DNA of 41,417 nt from assembly GCA_034437795.1 (NCBI GenBank), contig DAOTTI010000279.1, positions 1-41,417 on the forward strand. Reading direction: 5' to 3'. The notes beneath the pieces were generated by a model. That model made no database searches, had not been told where the DNA came from, and saw only the letters and a program-made list of their open reading frames with translations. The DNA comes from DAOTTI01 sp034437795 (GTDB taxonomy: Bacteria; Chloroflexota; UBA11872; UBA12225). This document shows, one piece after another, positions 22,517-31,448 of this stretch (position 1 is the first letter of the stretch; each line of letters begins with the position of its first letter). Position numbers and translations under genes: made by a program.

Positions 22517-24493
22517 ATGCCACCTATGGTTGCTGAAGAGGCCGTAGACCGCGCGGCCCCAATCGACGGCGGTGCAGCCCGAGCGGATGACGCTCCGGAG
22601 ACCTTCCGCGACTTCGGGCTGAGCGAGCCGGTGCTGCGGGCGCTGGAAGAGCTCGGCTATGAAGCGCCCACACCGGTGCAAAGCGCCACCATCCATCTGC
22701 TGATGGCGGGTCGCGACGTGATCGCGCAGGCCCAGACCGGTACGGGCAAGACCGCCGCCTACGGCATTCCCATGGTGGAGCGGATCGATGCCGCCAGGCG
22801 CGCGCCCCAGGGGCTGGTGCTGGCCCCCACGCGCGAGCTGGCGGTGCAGGTGGCCGAGGCCCTGCACCAGATCGGCAAATATCGCGGTCTACGCGTGCTC
22901 CCCATCTACGGTGGCCAGCCCTACGAGCGCCAGCTCCGCGCCTTGCGGGATGGCGTCCACGTCGTCGTGGGCACCCCCGGGCGGGTCCTGGACCACCTGC
23001 GCCGTGGCACGCTCCTGCTGGGGGAGGTCCACTTCACCGTCCTCGACGAAGCGGACGAGATGCTGGACATGGGCTTCCTGGAGGATGTCGAAGCCATCCT
23101 CGCCGCCCTGCCTGCCCCCGGCGCGGATGAGGAGGCGCGGCCAGACGCAGACGCGGGAGCGGCCGTCGCTGCGTCCGCGATCGCCACACCGGCCGTCTCA
23201 GGGTACGTCCAGAAGGGGCTCTTCTCCGCCACCATCCCTGCGCCGGTGGAGCGCCTGGCGCGCCGCTTCCTGCGCGACGCGGCGCGCATCGCCATTACGC
23301 CCGAGCAGGTCACCGTTCCCCAGATCACCCAGGTGGCGTATGAGATCGCGGGCGTAGAGAAGCTGGACGCGCTGGCTCGCGTGCTGGACGTGGAGACGCC
23401 CGGCTCAGCCATCGTCTTCTGCGCCACGCGGCGCGCGGTCGATGACGTGGCCGACCGCCTGGCCGTGCGGGGCTACCGCGCCGCTGCCCTGCACGGCGAT
23501 ATGGCCCAGAGCGAGCGGGAGCGCGTGCTGCGGCGCTTTCGCGAAGGCCAGATCGAGGTCCTGGTCGCCACCGACGTTGCCGCCCGCGGGCTGGACATCG
23601 AAGCCGTGACCCACGTCATCAACTTCGATGTGCCGTGGGACCCTGAGTTGTACATCCACCGCATCGGCCGCACCGGCCGCGCAGGGCGGGCGGGCGACGC
23701 CATCACGCTGGTCACCCCGCGCGACTACCGCCTGCTGCGCACGATCGAGCAGCTCCTGAGGAAGCGCATCACCCGCAAGCGTCTGCCGACCCTGGCCGAC
23801 GTGGCCGCGCGCCGGCGCGAGGCAGCCAAAGCGGCCGTCGCCGGCACCATCGCCGGTGGCGGGCTCGACGAGTACCTGACGCTGGCCGGCGAGCTGGGTG
23901 ATGAGTATGACCCGATTGAGGTCGCCGCCGCTGCCCTGCGCCTGTGGGACGAGGCGCGGAGCGCCGGCGCTGCCAGCGAGGGCATGAGCCTGGCTGGGGT
24001 GCTCAAGGCGGCGCAGGCGGAGGCGGCGCGGGCGCGCGAGGTTGGCGCGCGGCGGGCCGACGAGCTGCAGGCGCGCGAGGCCGCGGCCGAGTTCGAGGCC
24101 GATGGGCAGGCGCCTGAGGCCGGCATGGCCCGCCTCTTTATCGCCGCCGGGCGCGTGGATGGACTGCGCCCCCAGGACCTGGTGGGCGCCATCGCCGGCG
24201 AGGCGGGGATCGCAGGGCGCGCCATTGGCGCCATCGACATCTACGACCGCTTCTCCTTTGTCGAGCTCCCGCAGGAGCACGCGCAGCGCGTGATCAAGGC
24301 GCTGGCGCACGCGACCATCCGCGGCCGGCGGGTCAGCGCGCGGCTGGCGCGGCCCGAAGGCGCGGTCCCACCGCGTCGCGTCAAGGGGCGGCCGGCTCAA
24401 ACTGGCACGAAGCCAGCGCGGCGAACCGTCGCCGTGCGCACGCGGCGCTCCGCCGCAGCCGCCCGACCCCCCCGCGCCCGCTCACGCAAGTAA
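22517..24493 (+). CDS. DEAD-box ATP-dependent RNA helicase with DbpA RNA-binding domain
   Basis: About 658 residues. The helicase core is complete: Q motif region FRDFGLSEPVLRALEELGYEAPTPVQ, Walker A AQTGTGKTAA, PTREL, GTPGR, LDEADEM, SAT in LFSATIP, then FCATRRAVDDV, ATDVAARGLDIEAV and HRIGRTGRAGR. A DbpA-type RRM-like domain follows near the end (ARLFIAAGRVDGLRPQDLVG to GRRVSARLARP), then an Arg/Ala-rich basic tail. This layout is that of CsdA/DeaD-type helicases that remodel rRNA and mRNA. An Ala/Asp-rich insert of about 30 residues lies between DEAD and SAT, unusual for the family. The start is ATG 22517 or 22526; the open frame to 22436 lacks homology. It diverges from doxX across 214 bp. 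Confidence 0.92.
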   Translation: MPPMVAEEAVDRAAPIDGGAARADDAPETFRDFGLSEPVLRALEELGYEAPTPVQSATIHLLMAGRDVIAQAQTGTGKTAAYGIPMVERIDAARRAPQGLVLAPTRELAVQVAEALHQIGKYRGLRVLPIYGGQPYERQLRALRDGVHVVVGTPGRVLDHLRRGTLLLGEVHFTVLDEADEMLDMGFLEDVEAILAALPAPGADEEARPDADAGAAVAASAIATPAVSGYVQKGLFSATIPAPVERLARRFLRDAARIAITPEQVTVPQITQVAYEIAGVEKLDALARVLDVETPGSAIVFCATRRAVDDVADRLAVRGYRAAALHGDMAQSERERVLRRFREGQIEVLVATDVAARGLDIEAVTHVINFDVPWDPELYIHRIGRTGRAGRAGDAITLVTPRDYRLLRTIEQLLRKRITRKRLPTLADVAARRREAAKAAVAGTIAGGGLDEYLTLAGELGDEYDPIEVAAAALRLWDEARSAGAASEGMSLAGVLKAAQAEAARAREVGARRADELQAREAAAEFEADGQAPEAGMARLFIAAGRVDGLRPQDLVGAIAGEAGIAGRAIGAIDIYDRFSFVELPQEHAQRVIKALAHATIRGRRVSARLARPEGAVPPRRVKGRPAQTGTKPARRTVAVRTRRSAAAARPPRARSRK

Positions 24494-25098
24494 ATCCCCC
24501 GTTTCCCCAAAAAGGAGAGCCTTCCCTCTCCCTGTGGTCGTCCCGCCTGGGGCGGGTACCCTGGGCGAGATGGTGCGGGCTCCACCTTCACGCCCCCCGA
24601 ACAGTTCCCTCTGGGTTCACGCCGCACCTTCGGATCAGCGGCCGTGACGGACCTCACCCCCTTCGGTCGGGGCCGCGTCGGGACGGAGGAGGGACCACAC
24701 CCCCTGGCCCCCTCTCCGACACGGAGAAGGGGATCGCGGGCCACGGCCGTGCGGCTTGGCGGTGCGGGGAGGGACGACCTCACCCCTTTGGTCGGGGCCG
24801 AGCCGCACCCCTGCCCTACTCCACCCCACCGTGCGGCTGGGCCCCGCCGCACCCGCTCCGACGCGGAGAGGGAGAGGCCCGACCATGGCCTGGCGCCATC
24901 CGGAACGGTTGCACACGCCCTAACTCTCTCCCACAGGGGGAGGGCTAGGGTGAGCGCTCCGCCAACCTGGATGCTTCACGGCCAGAGAGGCGTGCCCTCT
25001 CCCTTTGGGTGAGGGCTCCACTAGTGAAGAAATCGCTTCGGCTCATCCGGAGCACTCGCGACAGGCGCAAAGGCTGGCCATTTCCACAGGAATTCGGG
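24494..25098. repeat. Mosaic block of intergenic hairpin repeats
   Basis: The 605 bp between the convergent helicase and binding-protein genes hold no convincing gene; open frames here are G/P/R/A-rich and unlike proteins. The block is made of modules: GGACCTCACCCCCTTCGGTC (24649-24668), CCCCCTCTCCGACACGGAGA (24708-24727), CCACGGCCGTGCGGCTTGGC (24741-24760), ATGGCCTGGCGCCATCCGGA (24884-24903), plus CCCTCTCCC-type stems to 25020. Most modules reappear, partly reordered, at 38.15-38.52 kb. The stems may stop converging transcription. Confidence 0.7.
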
Positions 25099-26421
25099 TC
25101 AGCTTGGCTCCAGGAGGGCGGTGATCTCGCGGGCCAGGGCCTCGGCCGTATCGCGCAGGGAGCGCTTACCGTCGATGGCCTCGCGGATCAGCGTCGTGGC
25201 CAGGGGATTGATCGTGCCGCTGCTACCGGCGGGGAAGGTCACCAGCGGCGAGACCTTGATCCACTCCACTACATTCTGGCGCGTCTCCGGCGGGGCGATC
25301 CCTTCCTTCACCCAGGTGGCCAGGTAGCTCTGGCGCACCGTCGGCCAGCCATGGCCTTCGATCCAGAAGCGGCTGGCGTCCTTGCCAGTGTATTCGGTCA
25401 CGGCCAGCCAGGCGCCGTCGGGGTTCCTGGACGCAGCGACGATCCCTCCGTGGTGGACGAAGGCAAAGCTCATCGGCGCCGCCGGTCCCTTGACCACCGG
25501 GCCCACATCCCAGAATGCCCCGTACTGGTGACGGCGAAGGTTCTGGGCCCGCGCGGCGTTGGTATAGGACATGGCCAGGGTGTTCTCCGACTCGTAGGCC
25601 TCCAGCCCGCCGCTGGCAGGCGCAATCTGGCGTTTTTCCACCAGGTCGAAGGCGTACTGCATCCCTGCCAGGGCCTGGGGGGAGTTGAGCAGGCACCTCG
25701 TGTGATCGTCATCGAGATACCGGCCGCCGAAGCCATAGACGTAGATCAGGATGTCGAACCACGTGCGGTGGACGAAGAAGCCCCACACCTGCCGGTCCCC
25801 GCGCTGGAAGGTCAGGCGCTGGGCCATCTCCTCCACCGCCTTGTAGTCATACTGCCTGGGCGCATCGGCGCGAACGGGCGACGGGACGCCGCGCTCGGCC
25901 AGCACGTCCCGATTGAACCACCACACACGCACTGCCGTCTCCAGCGGCAGGCCGTAGAGCTTGCCCTTGATCGTCGCCGCCCGCAGGCCGGTGGGGAGAA
26001 AGTCCTTCTCATCCACCCTGGCGGCGTCGCGCCTGAGCCAGCCATCAAGGGGCTGAAACATCCTGGCGCAATCGCGGAAGAACGGGGCGTTGATGAACAC
26101 CGCGTCCGGCGGGGTTCCACCGACGGTGGCAACGGTCAGCTTCTCCGCCATCTGGCCCCCGGGGACGTCTACAAACTCGACGGAGAGGCGCGGGTGCTTC
26201 TGCTGGATCAGGTCCTTGACCTGTGGTACCGCCGGTGAGTTCTGGTAAATCTGCCAGAACTCCACACGTCCCCCGCCGGCGCCGTGTTCTGGCCGCGGCG
26301 CCGGCCGGTTGCAGGCGCCGGCCAGGGCCCCGCCCAGCGCCGTGACACCGCCCCACGGTCCTATGTGCCGGAGTAGCTGCCGGCGGTGCAGCCGCACGGG
26401 ATCGCTGTTCTGAGACGTCAT
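25099..26421 (-). CDS. Extracellular solute-binding lipoprotein, family 1 (sugar type)
   Basis: A 440-residue Tat lipoprotein. Signal: HRRQLLRHIG with twin Arg 13-14, lipobox LAGAC with Cys37. The mature part has FWQIYQNSPAVPQVKDLIQQ, AEKLTVATVGGTPPDAVFI, IKGKLYGLPLETAVRVWWFNRD, and LAVTEYTGKDASRFW, all of the family-1 sugar-binding type. GAGGGGACGG precedes the ATG at 26421. It lies 76 bp behind another binding protein on the same strand, with no permease genes nearby. Ligand unknown. Confidence 0.88.
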   Translation of the reverse strand: MTSQNSDPVRLHRRQLLRHIGPWGGVTALGGALAGACNRPAPRPEHGAGGGRVEFWQIYQNSPAVPQVKDLIQQKHPRLSVEFVDVPGGQMAEKLTVATVGGTPPDAVFINAPFFRDCARMFQPLDGWLRRDAARVDEKDFLPTGLRAATIKGKLYGLPLETAVRVWWFNRDVLAERGVPSPVRADAPRQYDYKAVEEMAQRLTFQRGDRQVWGFFVHRTWFDILIYVYGFGGRYLDDDHTRCLLNSPQALAGMQYAFDLVEKRQIAPASGGLEAYESENTLAMSYTNAARAQNLRRHQYGAFWDVGPVVKGPAAPMSFAFVHHGGIVAASRNPDGAWLAVTEYTGKDASRFWIEGHGWPTVRQSYLATWVKEGIAPPETRQNVVEWIKVSPLVTFPAGSSGTINPLATTLIREAIDGKRSLRDTAEALAREITALLEPS

Positions 26422-26497
26422 TTCCGTCCCCTCGTTGTAGACTGCCCCCTCGTTGCCGTCCGTTCGTGCGGAGGCCCGCTCCTCGCGGAAGCTCGCC

Positions 26498-27913
26498 CTA
26501 CCGGTTCGTGGCCAGGACTGGATCGATCTCGCGCCTGGCCGCGCGCGCCGCGTCGACGACGCCTTGCTTGCCTGCCCAGACCTGCGCCAGTTGCTCGTTG
26601 ATAATGCGGTTGATGTCGCGCGCCGCGGGGCTGATCGGCCGCCCGAGCACGCTGTATTTCTCCAGCGCGGGGGCGATGATGCCCACCTGTGGCGGCGCGC
26701 CGGGCGATTTTTCAAAGGCCGGCCAGAACGACTTGCGCGCCGGGCTCCCCCGCCCGGTGGTGGCCAGCTCCTGCATCAGCATGTCCTTCTCTTTCCCCAG
26801 GAACTCGCTCAGGTAGGTCCAGGCGGCGTCCCGGGCCTTGCTGTCGCGGGTGATGCCGTAGCCGCTGCCCATCGACGCCGTCGCGCGTCCCTTGGGTCCC
26901 GCGGGCCAATCGGCAACGTCCCAGCGAAAGCCGGCGCGCTGGATGAGCGTGGGGATGACCCATGAGCCCTCGACGTGCAGGGCGGTCAGCCCCGCCGCGA
27001 AGACGTTGCCGATCCCGCCGGCAACCTCGCCCACCTCGTCGGGACGCGGCGTCACCGCGTGGCGCGTCCGCAGCGCCGCCCACCACTCCAGCCCCTGGAT
27101 GCTGGCCGGCGCATCGATGAGACACGCGGACTCGTCATCGTTTACCACCGCGCCGCCGAACGGCTTGAGCATACTGCCCTGCAGGAGCGTGCCCCCGGAG
27201 GGGGCGAACTGGGGCGAGAGCCCCCACTGCCGCTCGCCCGGCTTCGTCAGCCGGCGCGCCGCTTCGAGCAGGTCGTCCAGGGTCCAGGTGGCGGACGGGT
27301 ACCGTACTCCGGCGCGGTCGAACAGGTCACGGTTGTACCACAGCAGGATCGGGCCGTGGTCGTACGGAAGGGCGTACAGCTTGCCGCTGACCCGATACAG
27401 CTCCAGCGCCACCTTGATGAAGTCGCCCAGGTCGAAGCCGCGGGTACGGGCAACGTACTCGTCCAGGGGCACGAACCAGCCTTGCCTGGCCTGGGCCTGG
27501 ATCAGCGTGCCGTGTACCTTGATCACGTCCGGCAGGGTACCGGCCGCCGCGGCCGCGCTCAGCTTGGCGTCGTAGTCCTGCCGTGACGGGTTATCCACAA
27601 TGGTGATGTTGGGGTGGCGCTGCATGAATGCGCGGTTGATCCGCTCCTGGGCAGGCCAGAAGGCAGGATCTCCCCAGCCGCTGAACGTATTCAGCGTGAC
27701 CGGCGCCTGCGACCCGCTGCCTTGTCCCGCGCCTGTTCCGTCACGGCCGGCGCAGCTGCCCGCCGCGAGGACGAGCCCACCGCTGCCGGCCGTGGCAGCC
27801 AGCGTGCTCAGCACCGCGCGCCGCACGGGGCGCCGTCCAGTCCGTTCGCGTGCGCCGCGGGGGGCCATTCCTCCCCGGCGCGCAGGCCCACCGTTGATGT
27901 AGTATGCGGCCAT
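26498..27913 (-). CDS. Extracellular solute-binding lipoprotein, family 1 (sugar type)
   Basis: A 471-residue protein with a long Arg-rich Tat-like signal (RRPVRRAVLSTLAATAG) and a probable lipid-anchored Cys54 (LAAGSC). The mature domain has NTFSGWGDPAFWPAQERIN, SGKLYALPYDHGPILLWYNRDLFDRAG, TWTLDDLLEAARRLTKPG, and AAWTYLSEFLGKEKDML. The ATG at 27913 follows GGATGAGGCAGG. A second in-frame ATG at 27868 would shorten the leader. It is the upstream member of a tandem pair of orphan binding proteins and diverges from the 28079 gene. Confidence 0.87.
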   Translation of the reverse strand: MAAYYINGGPARRGGMAPRGARERTGRRPVRRAVLSTLAATAGSGGLVLAAGSCAGRDGTGAGQGSGSQAPVTLNTFSGWGDPAFWPAQERINRAFMQRHPNITIVDNPSRQDYDAKLSAAAAAGTLPDVIKVHGTLIQAQARQGWFVPLDEYVARTRGFDLGDFIKVALELYRVSGKLYALPYDHGPILLWYNRDLFDRAGVRYPSATWTLDDLLEAARRLTKPGERQWGLSPQFAPSGGTLLQGSMLKPFGGAVVNDDESACLIDAPASIQGLEWWAALRTRHAVTPRPDEVGEVAGGIGNVFAAGLTALHVEGSWVIPTLIQRAGFRWDVADWPAGPKGRATASMGSGYGITRDSKARDAAWTYLSEFLGKEKDMLMQELATTGRGSPARKSFWPAFEKSPGAPPQVGIIAPALEKYSVLGRPISPAARDINRIINEQLAQVWAGKQGVVDAARAARREIDPVLATNR

Positions 27914-28078
27914 CCTGCCTCATCCTCCTCGCTTGCTCGCCACTCAATGGCTCTCTGGGCGGCATGCAGACTGGGCACGATGCCTCCGGCGCCCGCCCGT
28001 GCGCCGCGACGCCCGCTATCATTCTTGTCCCGTGCCGGCGCACTGTCAAGGAACGTGGGGTGCGCCGCGGTCGGCGAG

Positions 28079-29212
28079 ATGAGCGGGATCGTGGGCCATG
28101 TGATGTACGCGCTCCTGGGGGCGAAGATCGCCGCCGAGCGGGGGCTGCCGGTGACCGGCGTCATTGCGCGCCATCTCCCCAGCTACCTGTGCGGCGCCTA
28201 TCTTGGAAGCGACGTGCAGACGTTGCCCCAGGCCATCTGCCTCGATACCGGGCAGGAGGTCGGCTACGGCGGTGTGCCCCTGCAGCGGAGCCCGATTACC
28301 GGCGGGGCGGTCAAGGAGTGGACGCTGGCGCATGACGGGGCGCAGTATACGCCCCGCGACGTACACCGCCTCTTTTACGGCCGCGCCCATCTCATCTTTG
28401 GCTTTGGCCCGGCTGAGAGGCATCTCGCCATCTCCTGGGAGCAGCTTCCGGCCTACTGTGGCGCCGCGGCGACCGACTGCGTGGCCTGGCTGGGCCCTGG
28501 GGAGCGCGGCGAGCGGGCACTGGCGTATCTCCTGGGGTGGGCGACCCACGTGGTGGGCGATAGCCTGATCAAGTCATTCCAGCCGGGGCTAAGCCTCTTC
28601 CTGCTGAATGGCCAGTACACGCCCCAGAACCGGCCGATCCAGGACCTGGTCACCTTCCATCAGGTGGGGCGGCGCGAGCTGCGCCTGGACTGGCAGCGCC
28701 TCATGGCGTCCCTGGCAGAGACGCCGGTGGAGGAGATCCAGCTGCACTACATGCGCGTGAGCCGGCCCCGCGGCGCTCTCGCCAGCGCGTTCCCTGATGG
28801 ATGGCTCCCCGACCAGGCGCCGTTGCTGCGGGCGGTCCTGGCCAAGAACCGCCGTTACCTGCGGGTGCTGGCGCAACGCTGGCTCGCCGAGCTGGCGCTA
28901 CGCCCCTCGGCTGGTGGCTGGGAGTGCGATGAGGGCCTGCGGGCGGCGGCCGGTGGGCTTCCCTATGCGCAGATGGTCGCTCTGGCCGAGCAGGCCGGCT
29001 TTCGCCTGGCGTTGCAGCAAATCGGCGAGGCCGTGGCAGACCTGCTGGCCGCCATCGTCCGCCACGGCTCGCTGCACCGCCTGGCCGGCGACGTGGTGGA
29101 ATGGGAGGCCATCGCCGGCCCCTGGCGGACCACCGGTCTGACTGCGACGATCTGTGGGGACGCGAGCCGGTTGACGCCTGGGCCAGGCAGCGCGGAATCG
29201 GAGGACTTCTGA
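28079..29212 (+). CDS. Uncharacterised protein, weakly zinc-dependent phospholipase C-like
   Basis: A 377-residue soluble protein without a signal peptide. The segment ALAYLLGWATHVVGDSLIKSF resembles the helix with an internal His-Asp pair that binds zinc in phospholipase C/P1-nuclease-like proteins (pattern GxxxHxxxD). An earlier HVMYALLGAKIA near the N-terminus could supply another His. The resemblance is weak, so hydrolase activity is not claimed. ATG 28079 is chosen because the longer frame to 27614 runs antisense through the neighbouring gene. It lies 21 bp before the sulfatase gene, which suggests co-transcription and a shared process. Confidence 0.55.
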   Translation: MSGIVGHVMYALLGAKIAAERGLPVTGVIARHLPSYLCGAYLGSDVQTLPQAICLDTGQEVGYGGVPLQRSPITGGAVKEWTLAHDGAQYTPRDVHRLFYGRAHLIFGFGPAERHLAISWEQLPAYCGAAATDCVAWLGPGERGERALAYLLGWATHVVGDSLIKSFQPGLSLFLLNGQYTPQNRPIQDLVTFHQVGRRELRLDWQRLMASLAETPVEEIQLHYMRVSRPRGALASAFPDGWLPDQAPLLRAVLAKNRRYLRVLAQRWLAELALRPSAGGWECDEGLRAAAGGLPYAQMVALAEQAGFRLALQQIGEAVADLLAAIVRHGSLHRLAGDVVEWEAIAGPWRTTGLTATICGDASRLTPGPGSAESEDF

Positions 29213-29233
29213 CCACCGGCGGAGGAGGCGCAC

Positions 29234-30634
29234 GTGAACCGGCCGAACATCCTCATCCTCTCTACCGACCAGCTTCGCTGGGACGCGGTGGGCGTGAACG
29301 GGAACGCGGACGTGATCACGCCTCACCTGGACCAGCTCGCGGCCCAGGGCCTCAACTTTGACCACCACTTCGTGCAGAACCCCGTCTGCATGCCCAGCCG
29401 CGTCAGCTTTCTGACCGGCCAGTACCCCTCCACGCTACGTATCACGCACATGGGCGTGCCCGTGCCGCCGGAGACGGCCACCCTGCCGCGGATGCTGCGC
29501 CCCTACGGCTACGTCAGCGCCAACATCGGCAAGCTGCACTTCCTGCCCCACGCCAATCGCGACCACCGCGCGATGCACCCCGACTACGGTTTCGACCACC
29601 TGGAGATCTCCGACGAGCCGGGCTGCTACGAGGACGCCTACCGCGCCTGGGTGCGCCGGCGCGCTCCCGAGCAGCTACCCTTCGTGAGCGTCGGCCTGCC
29701 GCCGGCAGCCGAAGCGTGGTATCGCGCCATGGGGGTGAAAGACACCGTCCAGCACCCGCCGGTACGGTTCCCCAAGGAGCCGATCCCCTTCCAGGGGAGC
29801 AGCGACCTCACCCACACCGCCTTCGTCGCCGAGCAGACGATCGAGTTTATCCGCGCCCACCGCCAGCGGCACTGGCTGTGTATCGCCGGCTTCTACTCGC
29901 CGCACAGCCCGTGGCGCGTCCCGCAGGAATACCTCGACCGGTACGACCCCGCCTCGTTCACGCTGCCCGCGTTTCCGCCCGACGTCGATGCGCGCCGCGC
30001 GGGTACCGACTTCTCGGACCAGGGCCTGCGCGCCGCCCGCCACGGCTACTACGCCATGGTGACGGAGGTCGACCACCACGCCGGCCGGATCCTGGCCTGC
30101 CTGGACGAGCTCGGCCTGGCCCAGGACACCATCGTCGTCTTCACGTCCGACCACGGCGACTGGCTGGGGGAGCACCTGCGCCACGGCAAGGGGTATCCTG
30201 CACCGGACTGCGTCAGCCGCGTCCCGCTGCTCGTGCGCTGGCCGGCGGGGATCGTCCGGCCGGGACGCACCATCCACGGCATCGTGGAGGCGGTCGACAT
30301 CCTGCCCACGCTCCTGGAGTGCGCCGGCATCCAGATCCCGCCCCAGGTGCAGGGGCGCTCCCTGCTCCCCCTGCTGCAGGGCGCCGATGGCCCGGGACGC
30401 GAATCCGCGCTCCTCGAGCATCGGGGCTGGAAGTCGCTACGCACCCCGCGCTTCCACTACCTCTGTGAGAGCAGCGGGCGCGAGTCGCTCTGGGACCTAG
30501 AACGGGATCCGGGCGAGTATGCCGACGTGGCCGGCGATCCGGCCTATGCGAGCGCCCTTGCCGACCTGCGGCGCCTGCTCCTACAGCGCCTGCTGGAGAA
30601 CGAGCAGCCCCTGCCTCGGGTGTGGAACTATTGA
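29234..30634 (+). CDS. Sulfatase, Cys-type formylglycine arylsulfatase family
   Basis: A 466-residue type I sulfatase that hydrolyses a sulfate ester. RPNILILSTDQLRWD opens the alkaline-phosphatase fold and contributes metal ligands. CMPSRVSFLTGQYP carries Cys52 of the C-x-P-S-R motif, which is converted to formylglycine. TSDHGDWLGEH contributes further metal ligands, and GKLHF holds the active-site Lys. No signal peptide is visible, so it probably works inside the cell on imported sulfated sugars or small sulfate esters. A formylglycine-generating enzyme is not in the window. GTG at 29234 follows GGAGGAGG. The C-terminal subdomain (LWDLERDPGEYADVAGDP) is typical of sugar sulfatases. Confidence 0.93.
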   Translation: MNRPNILILSTDQLRWDAVGVNGNADVITPHLDQLAAQGLNFDHHFVQNPVCMPSRVSFLTGQYPSTLRITHMGVPVPPETATLPRMLRPYGYVSANIGKLHFLPHANRDHRAMHPDYGFDHLEISDEPGCYEDAYRAWVRRRAPEQLPFVSVGLPPAAEAWYRAMGVKDTVQHPPVRFPKEPIPFQGSSDLTHTAFVAEQTIEFIRAHRQRHWLCIAGFYSPHSPWRVPQEYLDRYDPASFTLPAFPPDVDARRAGTDFSDQGLRAARHGYYAMVTEVDHHAGRILACLDELGLAQDTIVVFTSDHGDWLGEHLRHGKGYPAPDCVSRVPLLVRWPAGIVRPGRTIHGIVEAVDILPTLLECAGIQIPPQVQGRSLLPLLQGADGPGRESALLEHRGWKSLRTPRFHYLCESSGRESLWDLERDPGEYADVAGDPAYASALADLRRLLLQRLLENEQPLPRVWNY

Positions 30635-30648
30635 GCGACGGCCAGTAC

Positions 30649-30683
30649 GGTGCTACCAGATGCCTGACCCCGAGCCCGCTGCT
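30649..30683 (+). repeat. Direct repeat copy 1 at the acetyltransferase start
   Basis: 35 bp that recur 73 bp further on with one mismatch. Core: AGATGCCTGACCCCGAGCCC. The ATG in this copy opens a frame of only 26 codons that stops at 30740. Confidence 0.8.
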
Positions 30684-30721
30684 TCCTGGCCACCTGACCG
30701 CGGCCGCGGCGCGCCTGGAAG

Positions 30722-30756
30722 GGTGCCACCAGATGCCTGACCCCGAGCCCGCTGCT
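30722..30756 (+). repeat. Direct repeat copy 2 at the acetyltransferase start
   Basis: Second copy of the 35-bp repeat. Its ATG at 30733 is in frame with the acetyltransferase; the first copy is in another frame because the period of 73 bp is not a multiple of three. Confidence 0.8.
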
Positions 30757-31341
30757 CCAGCGCAGGATAAGCCGGCACGGCCGGTCCGCCGCCAGCTCCG
30801 GATGAAGCGCCCCCACCTGGACCGCCTGCCTGAGCTCCAGGTGCCGGCCGGCTACCGGCTGCGCACCTACCGGCCCAGCGACGAGCACGCCTGGGGACTG
30901 ATTATGGGCTCGGAGGGCGGCATCGGGCACGACTGGACCCCTGAGCGCGTGCGCGAGCAACTGATCGACCGCCCGCAGTTCTGGCCGGACGGCCTCTTCT
31001 TCGCCACCTGCGACGCCGAGGGCGGCCGGCCGGTCGCCTCCGCCTGCGCCTGGCGCCAGCATCCGGCCGAGACGGCGCAGGGCATCCTGCACATGGTCTG
31101 CGCCCTGCCGGAGCACCGCGGGCGCGGCCTGGGCCGCCTGGTGAGCCTGGCCGTGCTCCATTACTTTCGCCAGCGCGGCTTCCAGTGGGTCGAGCTCTCG
31201 ACGGACGACTTCCGCCTGGCGGCGATCAAGACCTACCTGGGGCTGGGCTTCATTCCCGTCTACCTGCCGGACCCCGACGGCGTAGACGACCATGAGGCCC
31301 GCTGGAGCGCCATCTTCGCTGCGCTGGCCGGCCCGGCCTGA
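30733..31341 (+). CDS. GNAT family N-acetyltransferase
   Basis: A 202-residue acetyl-CoA-dependent acetyltransferase. The acetyl-CoA loop is PEHRGRGLGRLVSLAVL (R-x-x-G-x-G/A), preceded by the strand AQGILHMVCALP and followed by VELSTDDFRLAAIKTYLGLGFIPVY, the usual last strands. The first 30 residues are Pro/Ala-rich and may be non-core; an ATG at 30804 (MKRPHLDRLPEL) could be the true start. The substrate is unknown. It follows the sulfatase by about 100 bp on the same strand. Confidence 0.85.
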   Translation: MPDPEPAAPAQDKPARPVRRQLRMKRPHLDRLPELQVPAGYRLRTYRPSDEHAWGLIMGSEGGIGHDWTPERVREQLIDRPQFWPDGLFFATCDAEGGRPVASACAWRQHPAETAQGILHMVCALPEHRGRGLGRLVSLAVLHYFRQRGFQWVELSTDDFRLAAIKTYLGLGFIPVYLPDPDGVDDHEARWSAIFAALAGPA

Positions 31342-31448
31342 GAGAAGGTGGTCAGGTAGTGATTAGGCGGAATTCATGACCATCACTGTGGCGGAATGCT
31401 ACGTCGGTTCCGGCGATGCGCGGCAGCCTGGCATGCGTCCGCCTCCCG

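Noticed and set aside
24500..25010. Open frames in the mosaic repeat block
   Set aside because: They are G/P/R/A-rich, change frame at repeat borders and match no protein pattern; the DNA is better explained as non-coding repeats.
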